Assembly (NCBI RefSeq): GCF_026339875.1
Contig: NZ_JAPEPZ010000001.1
Coordinates: 6,696,001 to 6,760,000, forward strand
Origin: Streptomyces sp. NBC_01571
Lineage (GTDB): Bacteria > Actinomycetota > Actinomycetes > Streptomycetales > Streptomycetaceae
Direction: 5' to 3'
Length of the DNA stretch: 64,000 nucleotides
Made by a program: the position numbers and the translations under genes. This document shows positions 18,908 through 27,018 of this stretch, piece by piece; positions within the stretch are counted from its first letter, which is position 1; each line of letters opens with the position of its first letter. Under the pieces are notes generated by a model. The model did no database searches and had not been told where the DNA came from. It saw only the letters and a program-made list of their open reading frames with translations.

Positions 18908-19185
18908 GCGTCGGCACCGCCCTTCGTGGTGGCGCGGGCGTGCTGGTCACGCTGCCACAGCTGGTACGCGGTCACGGTGAGCGCGGTCGAGAGGAGCACC
19001 CACAGCATCTGGTACCAGTAGAAGAAGGGGATGCCGATGAAGGTGGGGTCGACCTTCGCGTACGAACCGACCCACAACATGGCCACGAACGGGGCGATCA
19101 GGCAGAGGGCGATCACCACGCGGACCGGTGTCACCACCCGGACCGGTCTCACCACCGGTGGTTTCGCTTCCGGCACGTCTGACAT
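18904..19185 (-). CDS. DUF3311 small membrane protein, symporter partner
   Basis: 93 residues with two hydrophobic segments (about 18-42 and 52-73) and a charged C-terminus. The FIGIPFFYWYQMLWVLLSTALT stretch is typical of DUF3311. It is the first gene of the symporter operon and overlaps it by four bases. Probably an accessory subunit in the membrane, by analogy to other SSS transporters with small partners. A hydrophilic start (MSDVPEAKPP) precedes the first membrane segment. Confidence 0.85.
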   Translation of the reverse strand: MSDVPEAKPPVVRPVRVVTPVRVVIALCLIAPFVAMLWVGSYAKVDPTFIGIPFFYWYQMLWVLLSTALTVTAYQLWQRDQHARATTKGGADA

Positions 19186-19449
19186 GAACGGCTCCGTCCC
19201 CTCGCTGGTCACCTGTGCAATGCGCAGGAAATCTAGGCGACGGTTCCGCTTTATGGAACCCCATCCCGGGCGGTGGATGTGGAGGGTTGGTGTGCGGGAG
19301 CGCGAGCGGACCGGCTGGTGAACTCCCGTACGGAGCCGGGCATCGCCCCGACGGCCCGGAGCGGTGCCGGCCGCGTCGCGAACCGCTTCCGCCGCGCCCC
19401 GGCCGGGACCGTGGCTCGAACGTGAACGCGAAGTGGTACCGCGGGGTAC

Positions 19450-19479
19450 CGCCGGTCCCCCGGACCTCGGGGACCGGCG
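19450..19479 (-). terminator. Terminator of dasR
   Basis: Eleven-base perfect arms (19450-19460 and 19469-19479) with an 8-base loop, beginning two bases after the dasR stop. The rest of the 19186-19481 gap probably carries the promoter of the symporter operon; no gene was seen. Confidence 0.7.
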
Positions 19480-19481
19480 TT

Positions 19482-20294
<813 letters not shown>

Positions 20295-20378
20295 TCACGG
20301 GTCACATCGTGGCACGGCTTCGTGTGCGAGTGTCTCCCGCACGCTCCGTGATCCCCTCTATATACCGTCGGTGTACCT

Positions 20379-20394
20379 GTTGGTCTAGTCCATC
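20379..20394. promoter_or_regulatory. DasR operator (dre) upstream of dasR
   Basis: GTTGGTCTAGTCCATC matches the dre core TGGTCTAGACCA with one central change. It is 133 bases upstream of the dasR start, consistent with autoregulation. Confidence 0.75.
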
Positions 20395-20501
20395 GCGCGC
20401 ACGGGGTTCGTGAACAGCCCTGCCGTTTATGTCACTTACCTACTTAAAGGTCCTTGCATATGTAGGTCCCATAACGGACGGTCGGCCTGGCTTACACACC
20501 C

Positions 20502-20552
20502 TTGACACCCCTCTAGGTCTAGGCCAAGCTCCCCGTACTGGTCTACACCATT
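20502..20552 (+). promoter_or_regulatory. dasA promoter with overlapping dre operator
   Basis: A TTGACA -35 box at 20502-20507 is followed after 17 bases by a weak -10 (CAAGCT, 20525-20530). The DasR operator ACTGGTCTACACCATT at 20537-20552 sits at the expected transcription start, so bound DasR would block initiation. A second, weaker dre-like palindrome (AGGTCTAGGCCA, about 20515-20526) overlaps the promoter spacer and -10. The 403-base dasR-dasA gap holds no gene. Confidence 0.85.
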
Positions 20553-20649
20553 GGTCCAGGTCCCAGCCCCACGGGCAGTAATCGGCAGCGATTCGGCGTG
20601 TGTCACCGCGGTGGGCAGGGGGGTTTGTGGCATCCCTGAGGAGGGTGGC

Positions 20650-21936
20650 GTGAAGCGGAAGCTGGCAGCTGCGATCGGTATCGCGGGCATGATGGTCTCC
20701 ATCGCGGCGTGCGGGGGCAGTGACGACAAGTCCGGGGGGTCGGACAAGGGCGCGGACGCCAAGGAGCTGACCGTCTGGCTCACGGTGGACGCGCAGAACA
20801 ACTGGCCCGAACTGGTCAAGGCCGCGGACGCGGCGGTGACCGCGAAGCACCCGGGCGTCAAGATCAACCACGAGTACTACGGCTGGCCGGACAAGAACAC
20901 CAAGCTCGACGCCGTCCTCGCCACGGACAAGGCCCCCGACGTGGTCGAGATGGGCAACTCCGAGATGCTCGGCTACATGGTCAAGGGAGCCTTCGCCCCC
21001 GTCGACCCCACGAAGTTCGACAACTCGGCCGGGTGGCTGGACGGCCTCAAGACGTCGGTCACCTACGAGGACAAGACCTACGGCGTGCCGTACTACGCCG
21101 GTGGCCGCGTCGGCAACTGGCGCAAGGACGTGGCGGCTTCGGCCGGCATCAAGGCGACCCCGAAGACGTACCAGGAGCTCACCTCCGACCTGGACAAGAT
21201 CCAGAAGAAGGAGGGGAACAAGTTCAACGCCTGGTACCAGCCCACCCGCGACTGGTACGCCGCGATGTCCTTCGTCTACGACGCCGGCGGCTCCATCGCC
21301 ACGGACGAGGGCGGCCAGTGGAAGGCCAACCTCTCCTCGCCCGAGTCGCTCAAGGGCCTCACCGAGTTCAAGAACGTCGTCGACAAGTACATGCACGGCG
21401 ACAAGACCAAGGACGAGTCCGACCGTTACATCGTCTACGGCCAGGGCAAGTCCGCCATGATCTTCGGTGCCGCCTGGGAGGGCGCGACCGCCGAGGACCC
21501 GAAGAGCGACAAGACCGGCAAGCTCAAGGGCAACCTCGAGAACTTCGTGATGCCCGGCCCGTCCGGCAAGAACCTGCCCGTCTTCCTCGGCGGCTCCGAC
21601 CTCGCCATCCCGGTGAAGTCCAAGGCGCAGGCCCTCGCCGGTGAGTGGATCAACGCCTTCACGGGCTCCAAGGGCCAGAAGGGCCTGATGGCCAAGGGCA
21701 ATCTGCCCAACAACAAGACCGACCTCGCGACCCTCAAGAACGACCCGGCGACGGTGGTCCCGGCCACCGCGGCCGAGAGCAGCTGGTTCGTGCCGATGGC
21801 ACCGGGCTGGGGCCAGGTCGAGAAGGCCCAGGTCCTGCAGACGATGCTGCAGAGCATCGGCACCGGCAAGAAGTCGGTGGAGGCGGCCGCGAAGGAAGCG
21901 GACGCCGCGATCGACAAGGTCATCAACACCAAGTGA
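20650..21936 (+). CDS. dasA: DasA, (GlcNAc)2 solute-binding lipoprotein
   Basis: Extracytoplasmic binding protein of the chitobiose ABC transporter. 428 residues. Start is the GTG with a GAGGAGGG ribosome-binding site; upstream codons are not protein-like. Lipoprotein signal with lipobox SIAAC (Cys at about 20), then a Gly/Ser/Asp linker and a family-1 solute-binding fold (ELTVWLTVDAQNNW..., GVPYYAGGRVGNWRKD, C-terminal WGQVEKAQVLQTMLQSI). A dre operator overlaps the promoter. A stem-loop separates it from dasB, so dasA mRNA is probably more abundant than dasBC mRNA. Confidence 0.95.
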   Translation: MKRKLAAAIGIAGMMVSIAACGGSDDKSGGSDKGADAKELTVWLTVDAQNNWPELVKAADAAVTAKHPGVKINHEYYGWPDKNTKLDAVLATDKAPDVVEMGNSEMLGYMVKGAFAPVDPTKFDNSAGWLDGLKTSVTYEDKTYGVPYYAGGRVGNWRKDVAASAGIKATPKTYQELTSDLDKIQKKEGNKFNAWYQPTRDWYAAMSFVYDAGGSIATDEGGQWKANLSSPESLKGLTEFKNVVDKYMHGDKTKDESDRYIVYGQGKSAMIFGAAWEGATAEDPKSDKTGKLKGNLENFVMPGPSGKNLPVFLGGSDLAIPVKSKAQALAGEWINAFTGSKGQKGLMAKGNLPNNKTDLATLKNDPATVVPATAAESSWFVPMAPGWGQVEKAQVLQTMLQSIGTGKKSVEAAAKEADAAIDKVINTK

Positions 21937-21944
21937 CCTGAGCG

Positions 21945-21988
21945 CAGGGCCCCGTCGGACCCCGGGGAGTTCCGGGGACGGGGCCCTG
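21945..21988 (+). terminator. Intercistronic stem-loop between dasA and dasB
   Basis: Twelve-base perfect arms (21945-21956 and 21977-21988) enclose a second GC hairpin. Placed 8 bases past the dasA stop, it could act as a partial terminator or stabilise the dasA message, giving excess binding protein over permeases. Confidence 0.65.
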
Positions 21989-22026
21989 CTTCTCGTACGA
22001 TCTGAAGGACCGCTGAGGAGCGCGCG

Positions 22027-23013
22027 ATGAGTGCCGCAGAGACGACCACCCCGACCAAGGCGCCACCGGCGCGGCAGGCATCGCCACCGGCGGCCCCCAG
22101 GGCGCCGCGCAGAAGGCGGGCTCCCGGCGGAACCGCCACCCCCTGGGCCCTGCTCGCCCCCTGCCTGCTGATCCTCGCGCTGGTCATGGGCTACCCCCTG
22201 GTCCGGCTCGTCACCCTGTCCTTCCAGAAGTTCGGCCAGTCCCAGCTCTGGGGCTTCCAGCCGGCCGAGTCGGTCGGCTTCGACAACTTCACCAAGGTGC
22301 TCGGCGACGGCGAGTTCTGGGCCGTCGTCCTGCGCACGATCGTCTTCGCCGCCGGGTCCGTCGTCTTCACGATGGTCGCCGGCATGCTGATCGCGCTGCT
22401 CCTCCAGCGCGTCTCCGGCTGGGTCAAGACGCTCGTCAACATCGTGCTGGTGGCCAGCTGGGGCATGCCGATCATCGTGGCGACCACCGTCTTCAAGTGG
22501 CTCTTCGACTCGGACTACGGTGTCTTCAACGCGCTGCTGAGCAAGCTGCCGGGCGTCGACATGGTCGGCCACAACTGGTTCGCCAGCGGACCGCAGGGCC
22601 TGGCCGTGATCATGCTGCTGGTGGTGTGGGGCGCGGTGCCCTTCGTCGTCATCACGCTCGGCGCGGGACTGACCCAGGTACCCCAGGAACTGGAGGAGGC
22701 GGCCCGCCTGGACGGCGCCGGCGCCTGGGGAGTCTTCCGCTACGTCACGCTCCCCATCCTCAAGCCGATCGTCGTGATGCTGACGACGCTCTCCGTCATC
22801 TGGGACATGGGAGTCTTCCCGCAGGTCTTCGTGATGCGCGGCGGCCACCCCGAGGCCGAGTTCCAGCTGCTCACCACCTACTCCTACGACCGCGCGTTCG
22901 TGGTCAACGACTATGCCCAGGGATCGGCGATCGCCCTGCTGACCGTGCTGCTCCTGCTCGGCGTGGTCGCCGTCTACATGCGCCAGATGCTCAAGATCGG
23001 AGAGGTCGAATGA
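22027..23013 (+). CDS. dasB: DasB, sugar ABC transporter permease
   Basis: 328 residues. A cytoplasmic Pro/Ala/Arg-rich N-terminus (1-40) is followed by six hydrophobic segments and the MalF-type EAA loop near the C-terminal third (ELEEAARLDGAGAWGVFRYVTLPIL), which docks the ATPase. The transporter has no ATPase gene of its own; in S. coelicolor the shared ATPase MsiK, encoded elsewhere, energises it. The stop overlaps the dasC start (ATGA). Confidence 0.94.
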   Translation: MSAAETTTPTKAPPARQASPPAAPRAPRRRRAPGGTATPWALLAPCLLILALVMGYPLVRLVTLSFQKFGQSQLWGFQPAESVGFDNFTKVLGDGEFWAVVLRTIVFAAGSVVFTMVAGMLIALLLQRVSGWVKTLVNIVLVASWGMPIIVATTVFKWLFDSDYGVFNALLSKLPGVDMVGHNWFASGPQGLAVIMLLVVWGAVPFVVITLGAGLTQVPQELEEAARLDGAGAWGVFRYVTLPILKPIVVMLTTLSVIWDMGVFPQVFVMRGGHPEAEFQLLTTYSYDRAFVVNDYAQGSAIALLTVLLLLGVVAVYMRQMLKIGEVE

Positions 23014-23867
23014 GCGCCGTCGCCACACCGAGGCGTACGCCCTCCGGACCCCGCAGGTCCAAGCTCGGCTGGAACGTCCTCGGCCTGCTCGTCTTCGTCA
23101 TCGCGGGCTTCCCGGTCTACTGGATGCTGAACACGGCGTTCAAGCCCGCGAAGGACGCCATCGACCCGGATCCGAGCCTGTTCCCCACCGGGGTGACGCT
23201 CGACAACTTCCGCCGCGCGCTGGACATCGCGGACTTCTGGGGCCCGGTCGGCCGCAGCCTGATCGTGTCCCTGTCGGTCGTCCTGATCGGTGTCGTGGTG
23301 GGCATGCTCGCGGCGCTCGCCATCTCCCGCTTCGCCTTCCGCGGCCGCAAGATCGTGATCGTCGGCATCCTGGCGGTCCAGATGATCCCGTTGGTCGCCA
23401 TGATCATCCCGGTCTTCCTGCTCCTCAACGACCTCGATCAGTACGACAAGCTCTCCGGCCTGATCGTCACCTACCTGACCTTCATCCTGCCCTTCACGGT
23501 GTGGACGCTGCGCGGCTTCATCGTCAACATCCCGAAGGAGCTGGAGGAGGCGGCCATGGTCGACGGCTGCTCCCGCACGGGCGCCTTCGTACGGGTGGTC
23601 TTCCCGCTCCTCGCCCCCGGCATGGTGGCCACCTCGGTGTACGCCTTCATCCAGGCGTGGAACGAGTACCTGTACGCCCTGATGCTGATGAGCCAGAAGA
23701 ACCAGACCGCCACCGTCTGGCTCGGCAACTTCACCACCAAGCACGGCACCGAGTACGCCCCGATGATGGCCGGCGCCACCATGATGGCCGTGCCGATCGT
23801 CGTCCTCTTCCTCATCGTCCAGCGCAAGATGGCCGCGGGGCTGACCGCGGGCGCCGTGAAGGGATAA
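23010..23867 (+). CDS. dasC: DasC, sugar ABC transporter permease
   Basis: 285 residues, MalG-type permease with six hydrophobic segments and the EAA loop (ELEEAAMVDGCSRTGAFVRVVFPLL). Translationally coupled to dasB; the glycosidase gene dasD follows after only 8 bases, so all are co-transcribed. Chitobiose entering through DasABC would be cleaved in the cytoplasm by the next gene's product. Confidence 0.94.
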   Translation: MSAVATPRRTPSGPRRSKLGWNVLGLLVFVIAGFPVYWMLNTAFKPAKDAIDPDPSLFPTGVTLDNFRRALDIADFWGPVGRSLIVSLSVVLIGVVVGMLAALAISRFAFRGRKIVIVGILAVQMIPLVAMIIPVFLLLNDLDQYDKLSGLIVTYLTFILPFTVWTLRGFIVNIPKELEEAAMVDGCSRTGAFVRVVFPLLAPGMVATSVYAFIQAWNEYLYALMLMSQKNQTATVWLGNFTTKHGTEYAPMMAGATMMAVPIVVLFLIVQRKMAAGLTAGAVKG

Positions 23868-23875
23868 CGCCCCCG

Positions 23876-25477
23876 ATGACGACACTCGCCAGCGGAGCAG
23901 CCGCGTCCAACGCGGACAAGGATGACCTGACACGCGACGCGCTGACCGTCCTGCAGCCCGGCTTCACGGGGACCACGGCCCCCGACTGGCTGCTGCGCCG
24001 GCTCGGTGAAGGCCTGGCCTCGGTCGGCCTCTTCGGCCGGAACATCGCATCGCCCGAACAGCTTTCCGCCCTGACGGCCCAGTTGCGCGCCGAGCGCGAC
24101 GACGTCCTGGTGGCCATCGACGAGGAGGGCGGCGACGTCACCCGTCTGGAGGTCCGGTCCGGCTCCTCCTACCCCGGCAATCACGCGCTGGGCGCGGTGG
24201 ACGACGTGGAGCTGACCAGGGAGGTGGCCTCGGCACTCGGCCGGCGCCTGGCGGCCTGCGGGGTGAACCTCAACTGGGCCCCGTCCGCGGACGTGAACTC
24301 CAACCCCGGCAACCCGGTCATCGGCGTACGGTCCTTCGGCGCCGACACCGGTCTCGTGGCCCGGCACACCGCCGCCTACGTCACCGGCCTGCAGTCCGCC
24401 GGCGTCGCGGCCTGCACCAAGCACTTCCCCGGGCACGGCGACACGGCGGTGGACTCGCACCACGCCCTGCCGCGCATCGACGCCGGTCTGCCGGTCCTCC
24501 AGGCGCGCGAACTCGCCCCGTTCCGGGCCGCGATCGCCGCGGGCACCCGTGCGGTGATGAGCGCGCACATCCTGGTCCCGGCCCTGGACCCGGACCGCCC
24601 GGCCACGCTCTCCCGCCGCATCCTGACCGGACTGCTCCGCGAGGAACTCGGCTACGAGGGACTCATCGTCACCGACGGCATGGAGATGCAGGCCATCGCC
24701 GCCACGTACGGCATCGAGCGGGGCAGCGTCCTCGCCATCGGAGCCGGCGCGGACGCGATCTGCGTGGGCGGCGGCCTCGCGGACGACGAGACGGTACGAC
24801 GGCTGCGCGACGCCCTCGTCTCGGCGGTCCGCACCGGCGAACTGGCCGAGGAGCGGCTCGCGGACGCGGCGGCACGGGTCCGGGCGCTCGCCCGGTGGAC
24901 GACGGCCGCCTCGGCGCGGGGTGCGGAGGGTGCGGGTTCCGCGAGCGGTACGGACGGTGCGGGTTCCGGGGGCGTCACGGGCGGCGCGGGTGCGGGGAGC
25001 GGTGCGAACGGCAGCGGCCCGGGGGGCGGCGGTGCCGAGATCGGGCTGATCGCCGCCCGTCGCGCGCTGCGGGTCACCTCTTCCGCGCCGTACACCCCGC
25101 TCACCGGCGCTCCCTACGTGGCCGCGCTCACGCCGGTCGCGAACATCGCCGTCGGTGACGAGACACCCTGGGGTGTCGCCGCCGAACTGGCCAGGCTGGT
25201 CCCCGGCACGGAGACCGGCGGCTTCGCGGGCGACGACGCGGGCGCCGAGGTGCTGGCCGCCGCGGGCTCCCGGCGGATCGTCGCCGTCGTCCGCGACGAA
25301 CACCGGCACGCCTGGATGGCGACGGCCCTCGACGTCCTGCTGGCCGCCCGCCCCGACACGATCGTCGTGGAGATGGGCGTCCCGCAGGCGCCGCCCCGGG
25401 GCGCCCCGCACATCGCGACCCACGGCGCGGCCCGGGTCTGCGGCCGGGCGGCGGCGGAGGTCATCGCGGGGGAGTAG
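23876..25477 (+). CDS. dasD: Family 3 glycoside hydrolase, beta-N-acetylglucosaminidase (DasD)
   Basis: 533 residues with no signal peptide, so cytoplasmic: it should split imported (GlcNAc)2. GH3/NagZ landmarks: IDEEGGDVTRLE, the His dyad loop KHFPGHGDTAVDSHH, SAHI and the nucleophile region VTDGMEM. A glycine/serine/alanine-rich low-complexity linker of about 45 residues (344-389) separates the catalytic barrel from a C-terminal alpha/beta domain (about 390-533). The linker DNA is a run of imperfect GC repeats that may vary between strains. Matches S. coelicolor SCO5235 in position. Confidence 0.9.
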   Translation: MTTLASGAAASNADKDDLTRDALTVLQPGFTGTTAPDWLLRRLGEGLASVGLFGRNIASPEQLSALTAQLRAERDDVLVAIDEEGGDVTRLEVRSGSSYPGNHALGAVDDVELTREVASALGRRLAACGVNLNWAPSADVNSNPGNPVIGVRSFGADTGLVARHTAAYVTGLQSAGVAACTKHFPGHGDTAVDSHHALPRIDAGLPVLQARELAPFRAAIAAGTRAVMSAHILVPALDPDRPATLSRRILTGLLREELGYEGLIVTDGMEMQAIAATYGIERGSVLAIGAGADAICVGGGLADDETVRRLRDALVSAVRTGELAEERLADAAARVRALARWTTAASARGAEGAGSASGTDGAGSGGVTGGAGAGSGANGSGPGGGGAEIGLIAARRALRVTSSAPYTPLTGAPYVAALTPVANIAVGDETPWGVAAELARLVPGTETGGFAGDDAGAEVLAAAGSRRIVAVVRDEHRHAWMATALDVLLAARPDTIVVEMGVPQAPPRGAPHIATHGAARVCGRAAAEVIAGE

Positions 25478-25497
25478 CGGACCCCCGACCCGCGCAC

Positions 25498-25543
25498 ACG
25501 AAGGCGCCGGGCACCCTGTCGAACAGGGGCCCGGCGCCTTCGT
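25498..25543. terminator. Bidirectional terminator between dasD and nagB
   Basis: Fifteen-base perfect arms (25498-25512, 25529-25543) with an inner CCCTG/CAGGG stem, placed between two convergent genes. Confidence 0.85.
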
Positions 25544-25582
25544 CCGCCACGGGCCGGTGCCGCACCCGTCACGGGACGGCCC

Positions 25583-26368
25583 TCAGATCCCCTGCCAGTC
25601 CGGCTTGTTCGCGAAGGTGTGCCGGAAGTAGTCCGCGAGCTTCAGCTTGGACGCCGCCGCCTCGTCCACGACGACCGTGGCGTGCGGGTGGAGCTGGAGT
25701 GCCGAGGCCGGGCACACCGCGGCGACCGGACCCTCCACGGTCGCGGCGACCGCGTCGGCCTTGCCCTCACCGGTGGCGAGCAGCACCAGGTGCCGGGCCT
25801 CCAGGATCGTGCCGATGCCCTGCGTGATGACGTGGTGCGGCACCTGCTCGATGTCGCCCCCGAAGAACCGCGCGTTGTCGACCCGGGTCTGTTCGGTCAG
25901 CGTCTTGATCCGGGTCCGCGAGGCGAGCGAGGAGCACGGTTCGTTGAAACCGATGTGCCCGTCCGTCCCGATGCCGAGGATCTGCAGGTCGACCCCGCCG
26001 GCCGAGGCCAGCGCCCTGTCGTACGCCACACAGGCGGCCTGGACGTCCCGCGCCGCGCCGTCCGGTCCCATGAACGCGGCCATGTCCAGCCCGAGCGGTT
26101 CGAGCACCTCGCGCCGCAGCACCGACCGATAGGACTCGGGGTGCTCGGCGGGGAGCCCCACGTACTCGTCGAGCTGGGCGATCCGCGCCCGGGAGGCGTC
26201 CACGGCGCCGGAGCCGACCCGCGCCGCCAGTGCCTCGTAGATGGGCAGCGGGGTCGAGCCGGTGGCCACGCCGAGCAGGGCGTCGGGCTTGCGCCGCAGC
26301 AGTTGCGCCATGGCCTCGGCGATCAGCTCGCCGCCCGCCTTGGCGTCCGGAACGATGACAACTTCCAC
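25583..26368 (-). CDS. nagB: Glucosamine-6-phosphate deaminase NagB
   Basis: Converts glucosamine-6-phosphate to fructose-6-phosphate and ammonia, feeding amino-sugar carbon into glycolysis and controlling the DasR effector pool. 261 residues. Family signatures are LDEYVGL, LGIGTDGHIGFNEP (catalytic) and RFFGG. The start is GTG (VEVVIVPDAKAG). A dre operator lies 52 bases upstream, so DasR represses it. It converges on the das operon and completes the uptake-hydrolysis-deamination route encoded here (the deacetylase NagA is elsewhere). Confidence 0.95.
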   Translation of the reverse strand: MEVVIVPDAKAGGELIAEAMAQLLRRKPDALLGVATGSTPLPIYEALAARVGSGAVDASRARIAQLDEYVGLPAEHPESYRSVLRREVLEPLGLDMAAFMGPDGAARDVQAACVAYDRALASAGGVDLQILGIGTDGHIGFNEPCSSLASRTRIKTLTEQTRVDNARFFGGDIEQVPHHVITQGIGTILEARHLVLLATGEGKADAVAATVEGPVAAVCPASALQLHPHATVVVDEAAASKLKLADYFRHTFANKPDWQGI

Positions 26369-26419
26369 GCTGGGCCTGCCGATCTGGGGAGGGGCTCGCC
26401 GGGAACCGAAGGGAACACG

Positions 26420-26435
26420 TGTGGTGTAGACCAAT
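26420..26435 (-). promoter_or_regulatory. DasR operator (dre) upstream of nagB
   Basis: On the minus strand the site reads ATTGGTCTACACCACA, nearly identical to the dasA dre. It is 52 bases upstream of the nagB start codon, at promoter distance. Confidence 0.85.
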
Positions 26436-27005
26436 CTAGCAAAGATGGTCCGCCCGTGGTCGTGGGACGACCCGGACGACATCAGGGTGGCAAGGGTGGC
26501 GAGACGCCGTGACCCGCGCTCGAACGGCTGCGCGGACGCGGCACCGACTCCGCCCCTCGGACCACCGTCCTTCCCGCCCTTCGCGGCGGGTGACGCGTAT
26601 GACCCCCGTTCGGCCCCGCACATGACCAGAACCGGCCCCCGCCGGGGGTCGAAGCGGGCTAGTCTGCATGGTGGATGTCGTGGGAAGTTCGATGAAGTGA
26701 CAACAACAAACATCCGTCGGCTCATGGACGCGAGAACGTGGTCTAGTCCACAATGTTCGGGTGGGGCGTCCGCGGCCCACAGTGTCACCGCATCAACTGA
26801 ACAAGCCTCCGTCTTCCCCGCACAGGAAGACGGACCGAGGAACCGGCGCTCTCTGCCCTGACTGCTCCGGCTCCTCTCCATCGGCCGACCGGGACCGCAC
26901 ACCCCACGGCCGTTGCTGCTCCGGGCTGCGGTGCCGAGAGGGTTGAGGGTCCCTCCCAGGCGCCGCGGCCCGCGGGTGTCTTCGGACCGGGGTCGAACCC
27001 CCGGG
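26436..27005. other. About 570-base gene-free stretch containing an orphan dre
   Basis: Frames on both strands are arginine/proline/serine-rich, lack ribosome-binding sites and show no third-position GC bias. Composition dips to AT-richer DNA around 26695-26720. Apart from the operator at 26737-26752 I see no gene; an untranslated RNA or a very short peptide transcript cannot be excluded. Confidence 0.5.
26737..26752. promoter_or_regulatory. Orphan DasR-type operator (dre)
   Basis: CGTGGTCTAGTCCACA: the inner GTGGTCTAGTCCAC is near-palindromic and at least as close to the dre core as the site upstream of dasR. It lies 369 bases upstream of nagB and 267 bases upstream of the histidine kinase gene, far from either promoter. 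Confidence 0.75.
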
Positions 27006-27018
27006 TACGCTCGCACAT
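27006..27018 (+). promoter_or_regulatory. -10 element for a leaderless kinase mRNA
   Basis: TACGCT at 27006-27011 fits the TAnnnT consensus and ends 7 bases before the GTG start, the spacing expected when transcription begins on the start codon. Confidence 0.6.

Noticed and set aside
20440..23028. 862-codon minus-strand frame opposite dasA-dasB
   Set aside because: Composition and lack of motifs show it is the antisense shadow; dasA, dasB and dasC are certain.
26445..26861. 138-codon plus-strand frame between nagB and the kinase gene
   Set aside because: Starts inside the nagB control region, has no ribosome-binding site and shows Arg/Pro/Ser composition typical of noise.
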